Shown here in pieces: positions 25,630 through 34,518 of a stretch of DNA of 64,000 nucleotides (position 1 is the stretch's first letter; each line of letters opens with the position of its first letter). The notes under the pieces were generated by a model. It did not search any database. It saw only the letters and a list, made by a program, of their open reading frames with translations, and was not told the DNA's origin. The stretch is from Mycolicibacterium sp. P9-64 (lineage in GTDB: Bacteria > Actinomycetota > Actinomycetes > Mycobacteriales > Mycobacteriaceae). Made by a program: the position numbers and the translations under genes. The DNA lies in contig NZ_NPKO01000006.1 of NCBI RefSeq assembly GCF_008329605.1, positions 124,001 to 188,000 of the forward strand, read 5' to 3'.

Positions 25630-26181
25630 GTGGCCCTTTCTGCAACAGTGTTCAGAGTCGAACTTGGCGTCTCCGATGTCGATCACGGTTACTACGCCGA
25701 TCACACGCTGACCGTGGCCCGTCATCCCAGTGAGACCGATGAGCGGATGGTGGTGCGGTTGTTGGCGTTTGGGCTGCGCGCACATCGGCTCGGCGACGTC
25801 GACGGTGAGTTGGCGTTCGGGGCGGGCCTGTCCACCCCTGGCGTACCGGACTTGCGGCTCGCGGACTACACGGGCCGGATCCTGGAGTGGATCAACGTCG
25901 GCCAGCCCGATGAACGCGCCTTGGGCAAGGCGGCCAGCAAGGCCGACCAGGTGCTGCTGTTCCCCTTCGCTGCCGGTGTGGCCACCTGGTGGCGCACCGT
26001 GGGACCCAAAGTGGCGGGGCTGCCGAACCTATCGGTGGTGCAGATACCGCACGCGCCGGTGCAGCAACTGGCCCAGACTGTCGATCGACGGGTCTCGGCG
26101 CAGGTGATGGTGATGGAAGGTCAGGTGACGATGACGGTCGGCAGTGTCGACGTCACCTTCACGCCCGAGCCATTGGAATGA
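25630..26181 (+). CDS. YaeQ-family protein
   Basis: GTG 25630 opens a 183-residue product with the YaeQ signature. Landmarks are LSATVFRVELGVSDVDHGYY, ADHTLTVARHPSETDERMVV, ELAFGAGLST, ILEWINVGQPDERALGKAA and a C-terminal MEGQVTMTVGSVDVTF. YaeQ has a PD-(D/E)xK nuclease-like fold; the conserved acidic and Lys residues in these blocks are kept. It was described in enterobacteria as a suppressor of rfaH loss, but its biochemical role is still unclear. The family is mostly proteobacterial, so its presence here is of interest. It stands alone between degenerate sequence. Confidence 0.9.
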   Translation: MALSATVFRVELGVSDVDHGYYADHTLTVARHPSETDERMVVRLLAFGLRAHRLGDVDGELAFGAGLSTPGVPDLRLADYTGRILEWINVGQPDERALGKAASKADQVLLFPFAAGVATWWRTVGPKVAGLPNLSVVQIPHAPVQQLAQTVDRRVSAQVMVMEGQVTMTVGSVDVTFTPEPLE

Positions 26182-26269
26182 ACGTCTGAGCCCGAGATGG
26201 CCAACCCTTCCCCCTCTCACTACATGGCGGGGTGGGGGGCTTGCAGGGCGGCGGCGCAATCGTCCGGCC

Positions 26270-26338
26270 ATGAACTTCGACGGACGGACGACAGTCGTGA
26301 CGAGCGCGCCAACACCTCTTGGAAGGGGCTGCGCGAGA
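26270..26338 (+). pseudogene. SDR N-terminal fragment
   Basis: ATG 26270 starts NFDGRTTVVTSAPTPLGRGC, which resembles the first 20 residues of a short-chain dehydrogenase (normally TGAGTPLGRG). Homology fades after residue 22 and no catalytic part follows. The Gly-to-Ser and Gly-to-Pro changes in the nucleotide loop support decay. Short length keeps confidence low. Confidence 0.4.
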
Positions 26339-26465
26339 GGCGGTTCGACGAGATTGGCATGCCCGACACGCCTTGAAGCGCAGCGACCGATGACGATCTG
26401 GCGTGGTTGCGCCGCTGCTTGCCTTAGTAGGCCGACAGGCTGAGTGCCGGTCGTATCGTCGAGGC

Positions 26466-26828
26466 GTGCTGTTGTCGGTCGGAACGGTGATGTTGCTTCG
26501 CAAGATGTCGAGCCGGTGGATCGTGGTCGCAGGGTGCGCCGTGTCGATCGTCAGCAGCCTGATCAGCCTCTCGCTGGCCTCCACCATCGCGGAGTACCAG
26601 TATGGCGGCAAAGGAGCTCACGGTGTGGGCCTGGTCTTTCCGATCGTGACGATCGTGCTGGCCCTGCTCCCGTCCACCGCTGCGTGGATCCGAGCGAAGC
26701 AGAATGGCGCTCCGCATCCGTCTCCGTTGATTCCGCTCGTCGGATTGCGACTGCTCCGTTCGTCGGACTTAATAGGGGGTGGAGCATTGGGCTCCGCTCG
26801 TCATCAAGGACGGACAGTCGCATCATGA
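26466..26828 (+). CDS. Small membrane protein
   Basis: GTG 26466 gives 120 residues with two hydrophobic helices: SSRWIVVAGCAVSIVSSLIS and HGVGLVFPIVTIVLALLPST. The loop between them contains the conserved-looking AEYQYGGKGAHG. The stop overlaps the ATG of the next gene (ATGA at 26825-26828), so it is probably translationally coupled to the PPOX protein. I recognise no named family. The C-terminal 35 residues are less well organised and could reflect a lost stop. Confidence 0.6.
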   Translation: MLLSVGTVMLLRKMSSRWIVVAGCAVSIVSSLISLSLASTIAEYQYGGKGAHGVGLVFPIVTIVLALLPSTAAWIRAKQNGAPHPSPLIPLVGLRLLRSSDLIGGGALGSARHQGRTVAS

Positions 26829-27247
26829 GACTCAACGACATGGCACGCCAACTCGTCGGTTCCAACCCAGCGACGCTGGTCACCATCAATCGGGATGGCA
26901 GCCCGCAAATCAGCGTGGTGTGGCTGAAGGTGCGGACCACGGCCGACGGCGTTGATGAGCTCGTCAGCGGTCATCTGCGGGAGCATCAGAAGATCCGTAA
27001 CATTCGGCGCGATTCCCGCGTGGCGGTGACTGTCGTATCGACCGACCGCAGCGGGCCGCAGACACCGTATCTGTCGATCAAGGGCACGGCCCGGATCGAG
27101 GAGGGCGGTGCCCCCGAACTGCTCGACGAGATCGCTACGTCGGTATTCGGCCCCGGCATCGGGTTCCCGCCGCCTGATGCACCGCCCGGGTACGTGACTC
27201 ACATCGCGATCGACACGGTTGGCGGCGTGGGACCATGGGAGTCCTGA
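26825..27247 (+). CDS. PPOX-class F420-dependent oxidoreductase-like protein
   Basis: ATG 26825 yields 140 residues with the split-barrel flavin/F420-binding fold: ATLVTINRDGSPQISVVWLK, LVSGHLREHQKIRNIRRDSR, VAVTVVSTDRSG and YLSIKGTARIEEGG. This is the pattern of the TIGR03618/FDOR-B group, whose mycobacterial members bind coenzyme F420 and reduce small molecules. Closely related pyridoxamine phosphate oxidase-like proteins bind FMN, so cofactor choice is not certain. The gene overlaps the upstream membrane protein by 4 bp. Confidence 0.88.
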   Translation: MRLNDMARQLVGSNPATLVTINRDGSPQISVVWLKVRTTADGVDELVSGHLREHQKIRNIRRDSRVAVTVVSTDRSGPQTPYLSIKGTARIEEGGAPELLDEIATSVFGPGIGFPPPDAPPGYVTHIAIDTVGGVGPWES

Positions 27248-27369
27248 ACGGCCACGACTCACTGCTCGCTAGCCATGGCCGAGGTGCGCCACCGCGACAG
27301 ATCCGCGTCCAGCCGATCACACGTCGAGTTTCGCGACGAGTACATGCCATGAAGCCTTAGTCTCCCCCG

Positions 27370-29058
27370 ATGTCGGAAATGAGCCCCGTCGCCGAGTTCG
27401 ACTTCGTCATCGTGGGGGCAGGCAGTGCGGGCTGCCTGCTCGCCAACCGTCTCAGTGCCAACCCTGATCACCGCGTGCTCTTGGTTGAGGCAGGCGGCAA
27501 AGACAACTGGTTCTGGATCAAAGTGCCGGTGGGCTACCTGTACACGATTGCCAACCCCCGCACCGACTGGTGCTTCACGACCGAGGCCGATCCAGGTCTG
27601 GCGGGCCGCAGCATTCACTACGCGCGCGGCCGCGTGATCGGCGGCTCCTCGTCGATCAACGCCATGATCCACATGCGTGGACAAGCAAGCGATTACGACC
27701 TGTGGGCGCAGGCGACCGGCGATGAGCGATGGCTATGGGATGGCCCGAACGGCGAGACCCTGTCGATCTTCAAGGAGTTGGAGGACTACTTCGGCGGAGC
27801 CGACGAGTGGCACGGCGCCGGTGGCGAGATCCGCGTCGAGCGGCCACGGGTGCGCTGGAAGATCTTGGACGCCTGGCAGACCGCCGCTGCCCAGGTGGGC
27901 ATTGTCCCGATCGACGAGTTCAACCGAGGCGACAACGCCGGCAGTGCGTACTTTCACGTCAACCAACGGCGTGGCCGTCGCTGGTCGATGGCCGATGCCT
28001 TTCTGCATCCCGTCGCCCACCGACCCAATCTCACCGTCTACACCCACACCCAGGCCCTGAAGCTGCTCACGGACGACCAGGTCCACGACGATCAGCGATA
28101 CGGTGCCTGGATGACAGCTCAGCGCCGCGCCACCGGTGTGCGGCTGCTCAAAGGCGGCCAGATCACCGACGTCCATGCCCGCCGGGAGGTCATCCTGAGC
28201 GCCGGAGCGATTGGGTCGCCGCATCTCATGCAGGCCTCGGGTCTGGGGCCGGCCGCGCTGCTCACCCAACATCAGGTGCCGGTGGCCGTCGACCTGCCGG
28301 GCGTGGGTGAAAACCTTCAGGACCATCTGCAGCTGCGAACGGTCTACCGGGTGCGGGGCGCCCGCACCGTCAACACGCTGTACCGCAATTGGATCACCCG
28401 CGCAGGCATGGGACTTCAGTACCTGCTGCTGCGCTCAGGACCCATGACCATGCCGCCCTCCACGCTCGGCGCTTTCGCCAAGAGCGATCCCGCGTTGGCC
28501 AGTCCCGATTTCGAATGGCATGTGCAGCCCTTGTCCTTGGCCAAATTCGGCGAACCGCTACATCCTTTCGGAGCGATCACCCCCTCAGTCTGCAATCTGC
28601 GACCCAGCTCGCGGGGCCACGTGCGCATAGCCAGCGCCGATCCGCTGACCTACCCGACGATCTCCTGCAACTACCTGTCCACTGACGCCGATCGGCAAGC
28701 CGCCGTGCGGGGCTTGAGGATGACCCGACAGATCATGGCGGCGCCGTCCCTGGCCCGCTACCACCCAGAAGAACTGCTTCCCGGCCCACAACTGGTAAGC
28801 GACGAAGACCTCCAGCAGGCGGCCCGTGAGCTCGGTACCACCATCTTTCACCCGGTGGGCACCTGCGCGATGGGAGCCTTCGACGCACGCGGTGTTCCGC
28901 GTTCGTCCGCCACCGTCCTAGACACCGACTGCCGCGTGTACCGCGTCGCCGGCCTTCGAGTGGTCGATGCGTCGGCGATGCCCACGATCACTTCCGGGAA
29001 TACCAACGCGCCGGTCATGCTGATCGCAGAGCGCGCAGCGCGGGCGATCCTGGAATGA
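27370..29058 (+). CDS. GMC-family FAD oxidoreductase (choline dehydrogenase-like)
   Basis: This 562-residue enzyme opens with the ADP-binding motif FVIVGAGSAGCLLANRL near residue 12 and the GMC signature RVIGGSSSINAMIHMRG near 90. The C-terminal block holds the catalytic His in FHPVGTCAMG and the closing GNTNAPVMLIAERAARAIL. GMC enzymes oxidise alcohols with FAD; bacterial members include choline, aliphatic alcohol and polyethylene glycol dehydrogenases. No signal peptide. It stands alone, so its substrate is open. A second, distinct GMC enzyme is encoded at 57525-59153. Confidence 0.93.
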   Translation: MSEMSPVAEFDFVIVGAGSAGCLLANRLSANPDHRVLLVEAGGKDNWFWIKVPVGYLYTIANPRTDWCFTTEADPGLAGRSIHYARGRVIGGSSSINAMIHMRGQASDYDLWAQATGDERWLWDGPNGETLSIFKELEDYFGGADEWHGAGGEIRVERPRVRWKILDAWQTAAAQVGIVPIDEFNRGDNAGSAYFHVNQRRGRRWSMADAFLHPVAHRPNLTVYTHTQALKLLTDDQVHDDQRYGAWMTAQRRATGVRLLKGGQITDVHARREVILSAGAIGSPHLMQASGLGPAALLTQHQVPVAVDLPGVGENLQDHLQLRTVYRVRGARTVNTLYRNWITRAGMGLQYLLLRSGPMTMPPSTLGAFAKSDPALASPDFEWHVQPLSLAKFGEPLHPFGAITPSVCNLRPSSRGHVRIASADPLTYPTISCNYLSTDADRQAAVRGLRMTRQIMAAPSLARYHPEELLPGPQLVSDEDLQQAARELGTTIFHPVGTCAMGAFDARGVPRSSATVLDTDCRVYRVAGLRVVDASAMPTITSGNTNAPVMLIAERAARAILE

Positions 29059-29167
29059 GTCCGTCGACACCGAGTGGTCCCCCGGTTGGCTGATCATGAC
29101 TTGTCAAGTGCCCTAGCGACTTTCGTCAAGCTGCATGCCCGGTGCGGGTAAACCTGCGACGTGTTCA

Positions 29168-29767
29168 TCAAAGCCCGGAAGGTACGACCTTGCCGTTGAC
29201 CGTCACCTCGACCTGGTCCGTCTTCGGGTCGTAGGAGATCTTGCCGTGTTCAAAGGTCGTAACGAGGAGATCGCCGACGGTGTTCTCGTCGCTGGTGGGC
29301 GCGCCCAGCGGACCCACTGAGCCGTTGTCGCCGGTGACCGCAGGCACGCCCTCTGAATCGCGCGGGACATTCCAGGCCTCCCGGATCTTGCCCCAGGTGA
29401 TGTATCCAGGCGTGCCCGCTTCGTCGTTCTTCGCAGTGATCACGCCGCCCTGGAACTGCTGGAACACCACACCGCTCTCCCGTGCTCCCGCGTTGCGGTC
29501 ACCCGTGAGTGGCTTGCCGAGAGCCTGGCGCTGATACTCGGTGGCCGACGCGTACTTGGCCGCAATCGGACCGGTCAGCGTCACCTCGACGTCTCTCTCC
29601 CCGACGAGCTTCACTTCGGTGGGCGGGGCCGCAGTCTCGGAGGTGGCGATCAAGCCGACTTGCAGCGGCGCCGACGCGTCGAGGCTCTTGCCATTGCTGC
29701 AGCCCACGGTGATCAACGCGACGGCGGCCAGGCCGACTGCCGCGCGGCGGTATGCGATCGTCCTCAT
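29168..29767 (-). CDS. LGFP-repeat cell-wall lipoprotein
   Basis: ATG 29767 is the best start (199 residues); an in-frame start 12 codons upstream lengthens the n-region. The lipobox is LITVGC after a hydrophobic segment (AAVGLAAVALITV). The mature protein shows LGFP-like repeats: YQRQALGKPLTGD, GVVFQQFQGGVITAK, YITWGKIREAWN and NGSVGPLGAPTSDE. LGFP repeats anchor proteins in the mycolic acid-arabinogalactan wall. The protein is probably an exported envelope component. The next LGFP protein in the window is the amidase at 50275. Confidence 0.88.
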   Translation of the reverse strand: MRTIAYRRAAVGLAAVALITVGCSNGKSLDASAPLQVGLIATSETAAPPTEVKLVGERDVEVTLTGPIAAKYASATEYQRQALGKPLTGDRNAGARESGVVFQQFQGGVITAKNDEAGTPGYITWGKIREAWNVPRDSEGVPAVTGDNGSVGPLGAPTSDENTVGDLLVTTFEHGKISYDPKTDQVEVTVNGKVVPSGL

Positions 29768-30023
29768 GGGCTCACTCTCGCGTCTTCCCGCGGTGTGGGT
29801 CAAATTTCGGCTGAACCGCTCGCCCGGCCGGGACGACGACCGAATCGCCCAAACGACACGCAGTCGGCTGGCATCGGGGTGGTCGAACCCCGGCGCGCAC
29901 GAAAGCCTCTGGGTGGGGTCTCCCCCATCGGCGTACGGTCCGCTTTCATACCCAGCGTCGCGACCGCGTTTCGCGTCACCTGGTCGTGCTCGACCTTCTG
30001 CTCAGCTGGAGCTTGGCGCCGCC

Positions 30024-31007
30024 TCATCCCCGCAGGGTGTCCGACGGCGATTCGCCGTAACGATCCCGGTACTGCTTGGCGAACCTGCCGAGGTGGAAGA
30101 ATCCCCAGCGGCTTGCTACCTCGGTGACCTGAAGGTGCGGATCGCGTTTGGCGAGCAGCTCCGCACGGACGTGTTCGAGTCGGATTTTGCGTACGTATGC
30201 CATCGGCGACATGCCGAAGCACCGCTGAAACGACGCGTGCAGCGTCCGTACCGAGATGTTGCCAGCACGGGCCAGCTCGTTGGGAGTCAGCGGTTCGTCG
30301 GCATTCATCTCGATGAAGTCGACTATCGGCCGCAGCCGCCCCAACCTGACCGGCTCACTCGGGGCCACCAACTCCTCGCGATATGGATGATCGCCGGCGA
30401 CCAACAGCTGACTCATGATGAAGGATTCAAGTTGGTCGCGCGCCAACGGCATGTCGATGATGCCGCCGGGTCGGTCCAGCTCGCGGATGAAGAACTCGAC
30501 CGAGGCCAGCAGGCTCGCACCCGCGGGTGTCGAGAGATCGAGTCCGAAATCGAAGTCGATTACGGATTTCACCTGCTTCCCGAGGAGGTCCGACAGGTGT
30601 CCTTCCAAGCTGTTCCGGGGCACCTTGAGAATGAACTGTTCGGCGTCGGGAGTCCAGTTCACGGTGGTGGTCTGCAGCGGGTGCAAGACCAGCCCGCGGG
30701 TCCGGGCCAGGGTCTTCTCCTGGGTGCCGTCGGTTCGCACCGCCCTGGTCGAGCCCGCCGTGGTGAGATTGATGTGATAGTTGACCTCCGTCGGCGGCAT
30801 GACCAGTGTTGCCTCAGCGCCGTAGGCTAGATACCCGGCAGTGAACAGCCGCTCTTCGATCGCGTTGAGGGTCATGTCGAGGTGCCCGCCGTCCGGTGAG
30901 TCGAGGCCGTGCTCGAGATAGACGTCGGCGACAGCTCGACGTGCCTCGTCGAGGTCGTCGGTTCGCAGAATGCGAAAGCTGCTCAGGGGTTTTGCGTCGT
31001 CGCTCAT
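30024..31007 (-). CDS. AraC-family regulator of the FMN-oxygenase module
   Basis: This 327-residue protein has an AraC-binding-like N-terminal domain (residues about 30-200, with YLAYGAEATLVMPPTEVNYH). Two HTH units follow at about 225-325 (ELARAGNISVRTLHASFQRC, ASRWGFFHLGRFAKQYRDRY). It is the third gene on the minus strand after the aldehyde dehydrogenase and LLM monooxygenase, 78 bp from the latter. AraC proteins bind tandem direct repeats about 21 bp apart, and such repeats lie in the divergent promoter at 33843-33924. It is therefore the likely activator of both arms of the module. Confidence 0.9.
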   Translation of the reverse strand: MSDDAKPLSSFRILRTDDLDEARRAVADVYLEHGLDSPDGGHLDMTLNAIEERLFTAGYLAYGAEATLVMPPTEVNYHINLTTAGSTRAVRTDGTQEKTLARTRGLVLHPLQTTTVNWTPDAEQFILKVPRNSLEGHLSDLLGKQVKSVIDFDFGLDLSTPAGASLLASVEFFIRELDRPGGIIDMPLARDQLESFIMSQLLVAGDHPYREELVAPSEPVRLGRLRPIVDFIEMNADEPLTPNELARAGNISVRTLHASFQRCFGMSPMAYVRKIRLEHVRAELLAKRDPHLQVTEVASRWGFFHLGRFAKQYRDRYGESPSDTLRG

Positions 31008-31085
31008 GATCGCTCCTCGCCACAGTATGGCCGCCGGTGAGGCGGTGGATCGCGCGTTTCATGGAGATCCACCGCCCCGTACCGG

Positions 31086-32246
31086 TCAGTGCCGTAGGCC
31101 GGCTTGCTTGAGCAGTGGGAGTACGGCGTCGCCGAACATGGCCATTTCGTCGTGGTAGTCGATCATTCCCATGATCATCCCGTTCATACCGGCGTCATGG
31201 AGCTTGGCGAACTCGTCGACGCACTGTTCCGGGGTGCCGATGATCGGGTAGCCGCCCCATCCAGCGATGAACCTCTCCTGGAAACGTCTTGCATGCTCGA
31301 AGGATTGGCTGGCACCCGACATCGCCATGTTGAGCACGTTGGCGGCCGCACCGTGGTCGCCGTCGTCGAGCACTCGTTGGAAGTCCGCCTTGGCTTCCTT
31401 CTCGCTGTCGCGACACACCACCAGCCCATAGGTCATCGGAGTAATCGTGCGCCGATAGTCGTTGCGCGCCTTCTGCACGAGCGCGGTGGTGTAGGCCTTC
31501 ATGTTCTCCAGCGTGTCCAGCGAGGCGAAGTTGAAGTCCACGTTGCGAGCGGAGAACTCGACGCCGTTCTTGGAATTGCCCGCGTTGATCAATGCCGGCC
31601 GAGGCGCCTGGTGGGGCTTCGGATAGGACTCGACGTCGTCACCGTTGAAGTACTCCCCGTGAAAGCTGAACGATCCAGGCTCGGTCCACAGCCGGTTCAC
31701 GTAGTCAATCCACTCCTGTCCGAAGGCGTAGCGGTCGTCGTGCTTCCGCTGAACACTGCCGAACATCTCCATTTCCGATGTCACCCAACCCATCACGAGG
31801 TTCAACCCAAACCGACCATTGGAGATGCGGTCGATCGTGGTGGCTGCCTTGGCCGCCACGATCGGATGGATGGTCGGCAGGTGCGAGGTGGCGAAGATGG
31901 CGATTCGCTCGGTCGCCTGCGCCAAGCCGGCGGCCCAGGCATAGGTCTCGAAGCAGTTGCCGTTGAAATTGGTGGTCCCGCCGAAACCCTTCCACCGCGC
32001 CACCGGCACCAGCGCCTCAAATCCGAGTTCGTCGGCCCGGCGGGCGATGTCGACGGTGTGCTGCCAGGTCACCTCGTAGTTGGTCGGCGCGTGGGAGATG
32101 ATCAGGCCGTGCGAGCAGTTGGTGCCGAACAGACCTAGCTTCATCTTCTGGTCGTTGAACATCGGGTTGGTCTGGGCACGATCGGCTACGGGTGCGGTCT
32201 CGGCACTCGGCCGGGGCGCAGTGGGTGCGATTTCGAGTGTGGTCAC
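31086..32246 (-). CDS. LLM-class FMN-dependent monooxygenase (RutA-like)
   Basis: This 386-residue luciferase-like monooxygenase has a 25-residue flexible leader, then KLGLFGTNCSHGLIISHAPT. The TIM-barrel blocks are ARRADELGFEALVPVARWKG, QATERIAIFATSHLPTIHP and the LLM signature DRISNGRFGLNLVMGWV. The set resembles RutA, pyridine/N-heterocycle and sulfone monooxygenases that use reduced FMN and O2. Such enzymes need a separate flavin reductase, which is encoded 1.7 kb away on the other strand. It lies 9 bp from the aldehyde dehydrogenase gene and is presumably co-transcribed. A ring-opening or dealkylation step yielding an aldehyde is inferred from that pairing. Confidence 0.92.
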   Translation of the reverse strand: MTTLEIAPTAPRPSAETAPVADRAQTNPMFNDQKMKLGLFGTNCSHGLIISHAPTNYEVTWQHTVDIARRADELGFEALVPVARWKGFGGTTNFNGNCFETYAWAAGLAQATERIAIFATSHLPTIHPIVAAKAATTIDRISNGRFGLNLVMGWVTSEMEMFGSVQRKHDDRYAFGQEWIDYVNRLWTEPGSFSFHGEYFNGDDVESYPKPHQAPRPALINAGNSKNGVEFSARNVDFNFASLDTLENMKAYTTALVQKARNDYRRTITPMTYGLVVCRDSEKEAKADFQRVLDDGDHGAAANVLNMAMSGASQSFEHARRFQERFIAGWGGYPIIGTPEQCVDEFAKLHDAGMNGMIMGMIDYHDEMAMFGDAVLPLLKQAGLRH

Positions 32247-32255
32247 GGATTCTCC

Positions 32256-33767
32256 TCAGCCGAGTTTGAACGGGTCGCGGGTTTCGCCGGAAAGCTCTAC
32301 CCATACGGATTTGGTTTCGGTGTATTCATTGATGGCGTCGATGCCGTTCTCGCGGCCGATGCCGCTGGCGCCGAAGCCGCCGAACGGGACGTTCGGTCCG
32401 ATGACGCGGTAGGCGTTGATCCAGACGGAGCCGGCGCGCAGCTTTGCCGCGACACGGTGGGCCCGGTGGATGTTCTTGGTCCAGACCGCACCCGCCAGTC
32501 CGAACTCGGTGTCGTTGGCCAATCGCAACGCCTCGTCCTCGGTGCTGAACCGGTAAGCCGCAAGTACCGGTCCGAACACCTCTTCGCGCACCACGGTCAT
32601 GTCCGGCGTCACATCGGTGAAGACGGTCGGTTCGACGAATAGTCCGCCGAGGTCGGCGCTCGCAACGCCGCCGGTGGCGACGGTGGCACCCTCGGCCGCT
32701 GCGGTCTGCAGGTAGTGCAGCACCTTCTCGTACTGGGGGCGGTTGGCGACGGGCCCCATCTCGGTGTCGGCGGCGGTGGGGTCACCGAGCTTGATTTGGC
32801 GGACTCGTTGAACCAGCAGGTCGATCAGCTCGTCATGCACGTCCTCGTGAACGATCAAACGCGAACCGGCCATGCATGTTTGGCCGGTCGCAGCGAACAC
32901 GCCGGCGATCAGACCGTTGGCGGCAGCGGCCAGGTCGGCGTCGGCAAAGACGATCTGCGGTGACTTGCCGCCAAGTTCCAGGGTCACCTTGTTTACGTTC
33001 TCGGCGGCGGCCTTCGCCACCGCGCGGCCGGTCGCGGTTGATCCCGTGAACGCCACCTTGTCGATGCCGCTGTGGCCGGCCAGGTGGGCGGCGACGTCGC
33101 GGCTCAGGCTGGACACCACGTTGACCGTGCCTGCCGGGAATCCGGCCTCGTGAATCAAGCGGGCCAGCGCGAGGGTTGAACCCGGTGCGTGTTCGGAGGG
33201 TTTGATCACGAAGGTGCACCCGGCCGCCAGTCCCACTGCCAGTTTCATCGTCAGCAGGAGCAGTGGGGAGTTCCACGGCGTGATCGCGGCCACCACGCCG
33301 ACCGGCTCACGACGGGTGTAGACGAAGTAGTTGGGCTTGTCCGACGGGATCGAACGGCCTTCCAACTTGTCTGCCAATCCTGCGTAGTAGTAATAGAATT
33401 CGGGTAGATATTGCAGCTGGCCCAGCATCTCGCGGTACAGCTTGCCGGAGTCCTGAACCTCCAGGCGGGCCAATTGCTCTGCGTTCTCGGCGATGAGATC
33501 ACCCAGGCGGCGAATCAGTTTCGCGCGGGTGAATCCGGTGGTTGCGCCCCAGGCGCCGTCGAAGGCGGTGCGGGCGCTCGCCACTGCACGGTCGACATCT
33601 GCGGTGGTGGCGTCGGGAACCCGCAGCCACGGCCGGCCCAGGTACGGGTTCTCTGAATCGAAGGTGTCGCCGGAGGAGCTGTCGACGAACTCGCCTCCGA
33701 TGTACATGGAAAAGGTCCGCAGGTCCGTTCCGGCCCTTGGGACGGTCTGCTCTGCTGTGCTGGTCAT
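32256..33767 (-). CDS. Aldehyde dehydrogenase
   Basis: ATG 33767 has AGGAGC seven bases upstream and gives 503 residues, the standard ALDH length. Catalytic Glu lies in VTLELGGKSPQIV and catalytic Cys in ATGQTCMAGSRL. NAD binding is seen in AITPWNSPLLLLTMK and KVAFTGSTATGRAVAK. It is the first gene of the minus-strand arm of the AraC-regulated module and lies 222 bp from the divergent flavin reductase. It probably oxidises the aldehyde released by the LLM monooxygenase. The chemical identity of that aldehyde is unknown. Confidence 0.94.
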   Translation of the reverse strand: MTSTAEQTVPRAGTDLRTFSMYIGGEFVDSSSGDTFDSENPYLGRPWLRVPDATTADVDRAVASARTAFDGAWGATTGFTRAKLIRRLGDLIAENAEQLARLEVQDSGKLYREMLGQLQYLPEFYYYYAGLADKLEGRSIPSDKPNYFVYTRREPVGVVAAITPWNSPLLLLTMKLAVGLAAGCTFVIKPSEHAPGSTLALARLIHEAGFPAGTVNVVSSLSRDVAAHLAGHSGIDKVAFTGSTATGRAVAKAAAENVNKVTLELGGKSPQIVFADADLAAAANGLIAGVFAATGQTCMAGSRLIVHEDVHDELIDLLVQRVRQIKLGDPTAADTEMGPVANRPQYEKVLHYLQTAAAEGATVATGGVASADLGGLFVEPTVFTDVTPDMTVVREEVFGPVLAAYRFSTEDEALRLANDTEFGLAGAVWTKNIHRAHRVAAKLRAGSVWINAYRVIGPNVPFGGFGASGIGRENGIDAINEYTETKSVWVELSGETRDPFKLG

Positions 33768-33842
33768 CGGCTTCGCTCCTCGTCTCCGGATGTGATGCAG
33801 GTCATGCGTTTTCGAAGCTACGGCCGGGCGCGTGCCGATCAA

Positions 33843-33924
33843 TATCCGATGCGTGCGCCCGACTATCCGTTGCGTGCACTGTCGAGCGTTCACTGAGCGG
33901 ATAGTGGAGCGCCGTGTGCGGATA
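33843..33924. promoter_or_regulatory. Phased AraC-type half-sites in the divergent promoter
   Basis: TATCCG-x-TGCGTGC occurs at 33843-33856 and 33864-33877, 21 bp apart in direct orientation. The inverted core CGGATA occurs at 33898-33903 and 33919-33924, again 21 bp apart. Each pair faces one of the divergent transcription units (ALDH and flavin reductase). A 21-bp phase is exactly what a two-HTH AraC protein dimer prefers. Confidence 0.75.
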
Positions 33925-33989
33925 GTGATCGCAGTCACAACCGCATTAGCGTGGCCGGAGGTGTACATGCCACGTCAGAGGGAGAGATC

Positions 33990-34505
33990 GTGACGACCAC
34001 AACAAAGCTGAACAGTGACGGTTTGCGACGAGTCCTGAGCCACTTCTGTTCCGGAATCACCGTCATCACCGCAACGGGCCCTGAAGGTCGACCGGTGGGA
34101 TTCACCTGCCAGTCCTTCAGCTCGCTGTCGCTGAGCCCGGCCCTGGTCAGCTTCAATCCGGCACGGTCTTCCACTACCTGGCCGCTGATTCGCTCTGCAG
34201 ACACGTTCGCGGTCAACGTGCTGAGTGCCAATCACGATCGTCTCAGTCACCAGTTCGCACGCTCCGGTATCGACAAATTCGACGGAGTTGCCTGCACGCC
34301 GGGGCAATTCGGCGCTCCGCTGCTCAACGGAGTAACCGCCTGGATGGAGTGCCGTCTGTGGGCAGAGTACGACGGAGGGGACCACACCATCGTCGCGGCC
34401 GAGGTGCTGAGCCTGCACGCCGATTCCACGACGTCAGCACTGCTGTATTACCGCGGCGCCTATCATGTTCCGGCGCCGCACCCCGCTCATCCCGTTGAGC
34501 CTTGA
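33990..34505 (+). CDS. Flavin reductase (FMN) of the two-component oxygenase
   Basis: GTG 33990, with GGGAGAG upstream, gives 171 residues. The flavin reductase-like split barrel is clear: VLSHFCSGITVITATGPEGR, GFTCQSFSSLSLSPALVSFN, FAVNVLSANHDRLSHQFA and ALLYYRGAYHV. These HpaC/DszD-like proteins supply FMNH2 to LLM or acyl-CoA-dehydrogenase-like monooxygenases. It is divergent from the ALDH-LLM arm and 13 bp upstream of ribBA on the same strand. It is the obvious reductase partner of the LLM enzyme at 31086. Confidence 0.92.
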   Translation: MTTTTKLNSDGLRRVLSHFCSGITVITATGPEGRPVGFTCQSFSSLSLSPALVSFNPARSSTTWPLIRSADTFAVNVLSANHDRLSHQFARSGIDKFDGVACTPGQFGAPLLNGVTAWMECRLWAEYDGGDHTIVAAEVLSLHADSTTSALLYYRGAYHVPAPHPAHPVEP

Positions 34506-34518
34506 GGACGGAGCAAAC

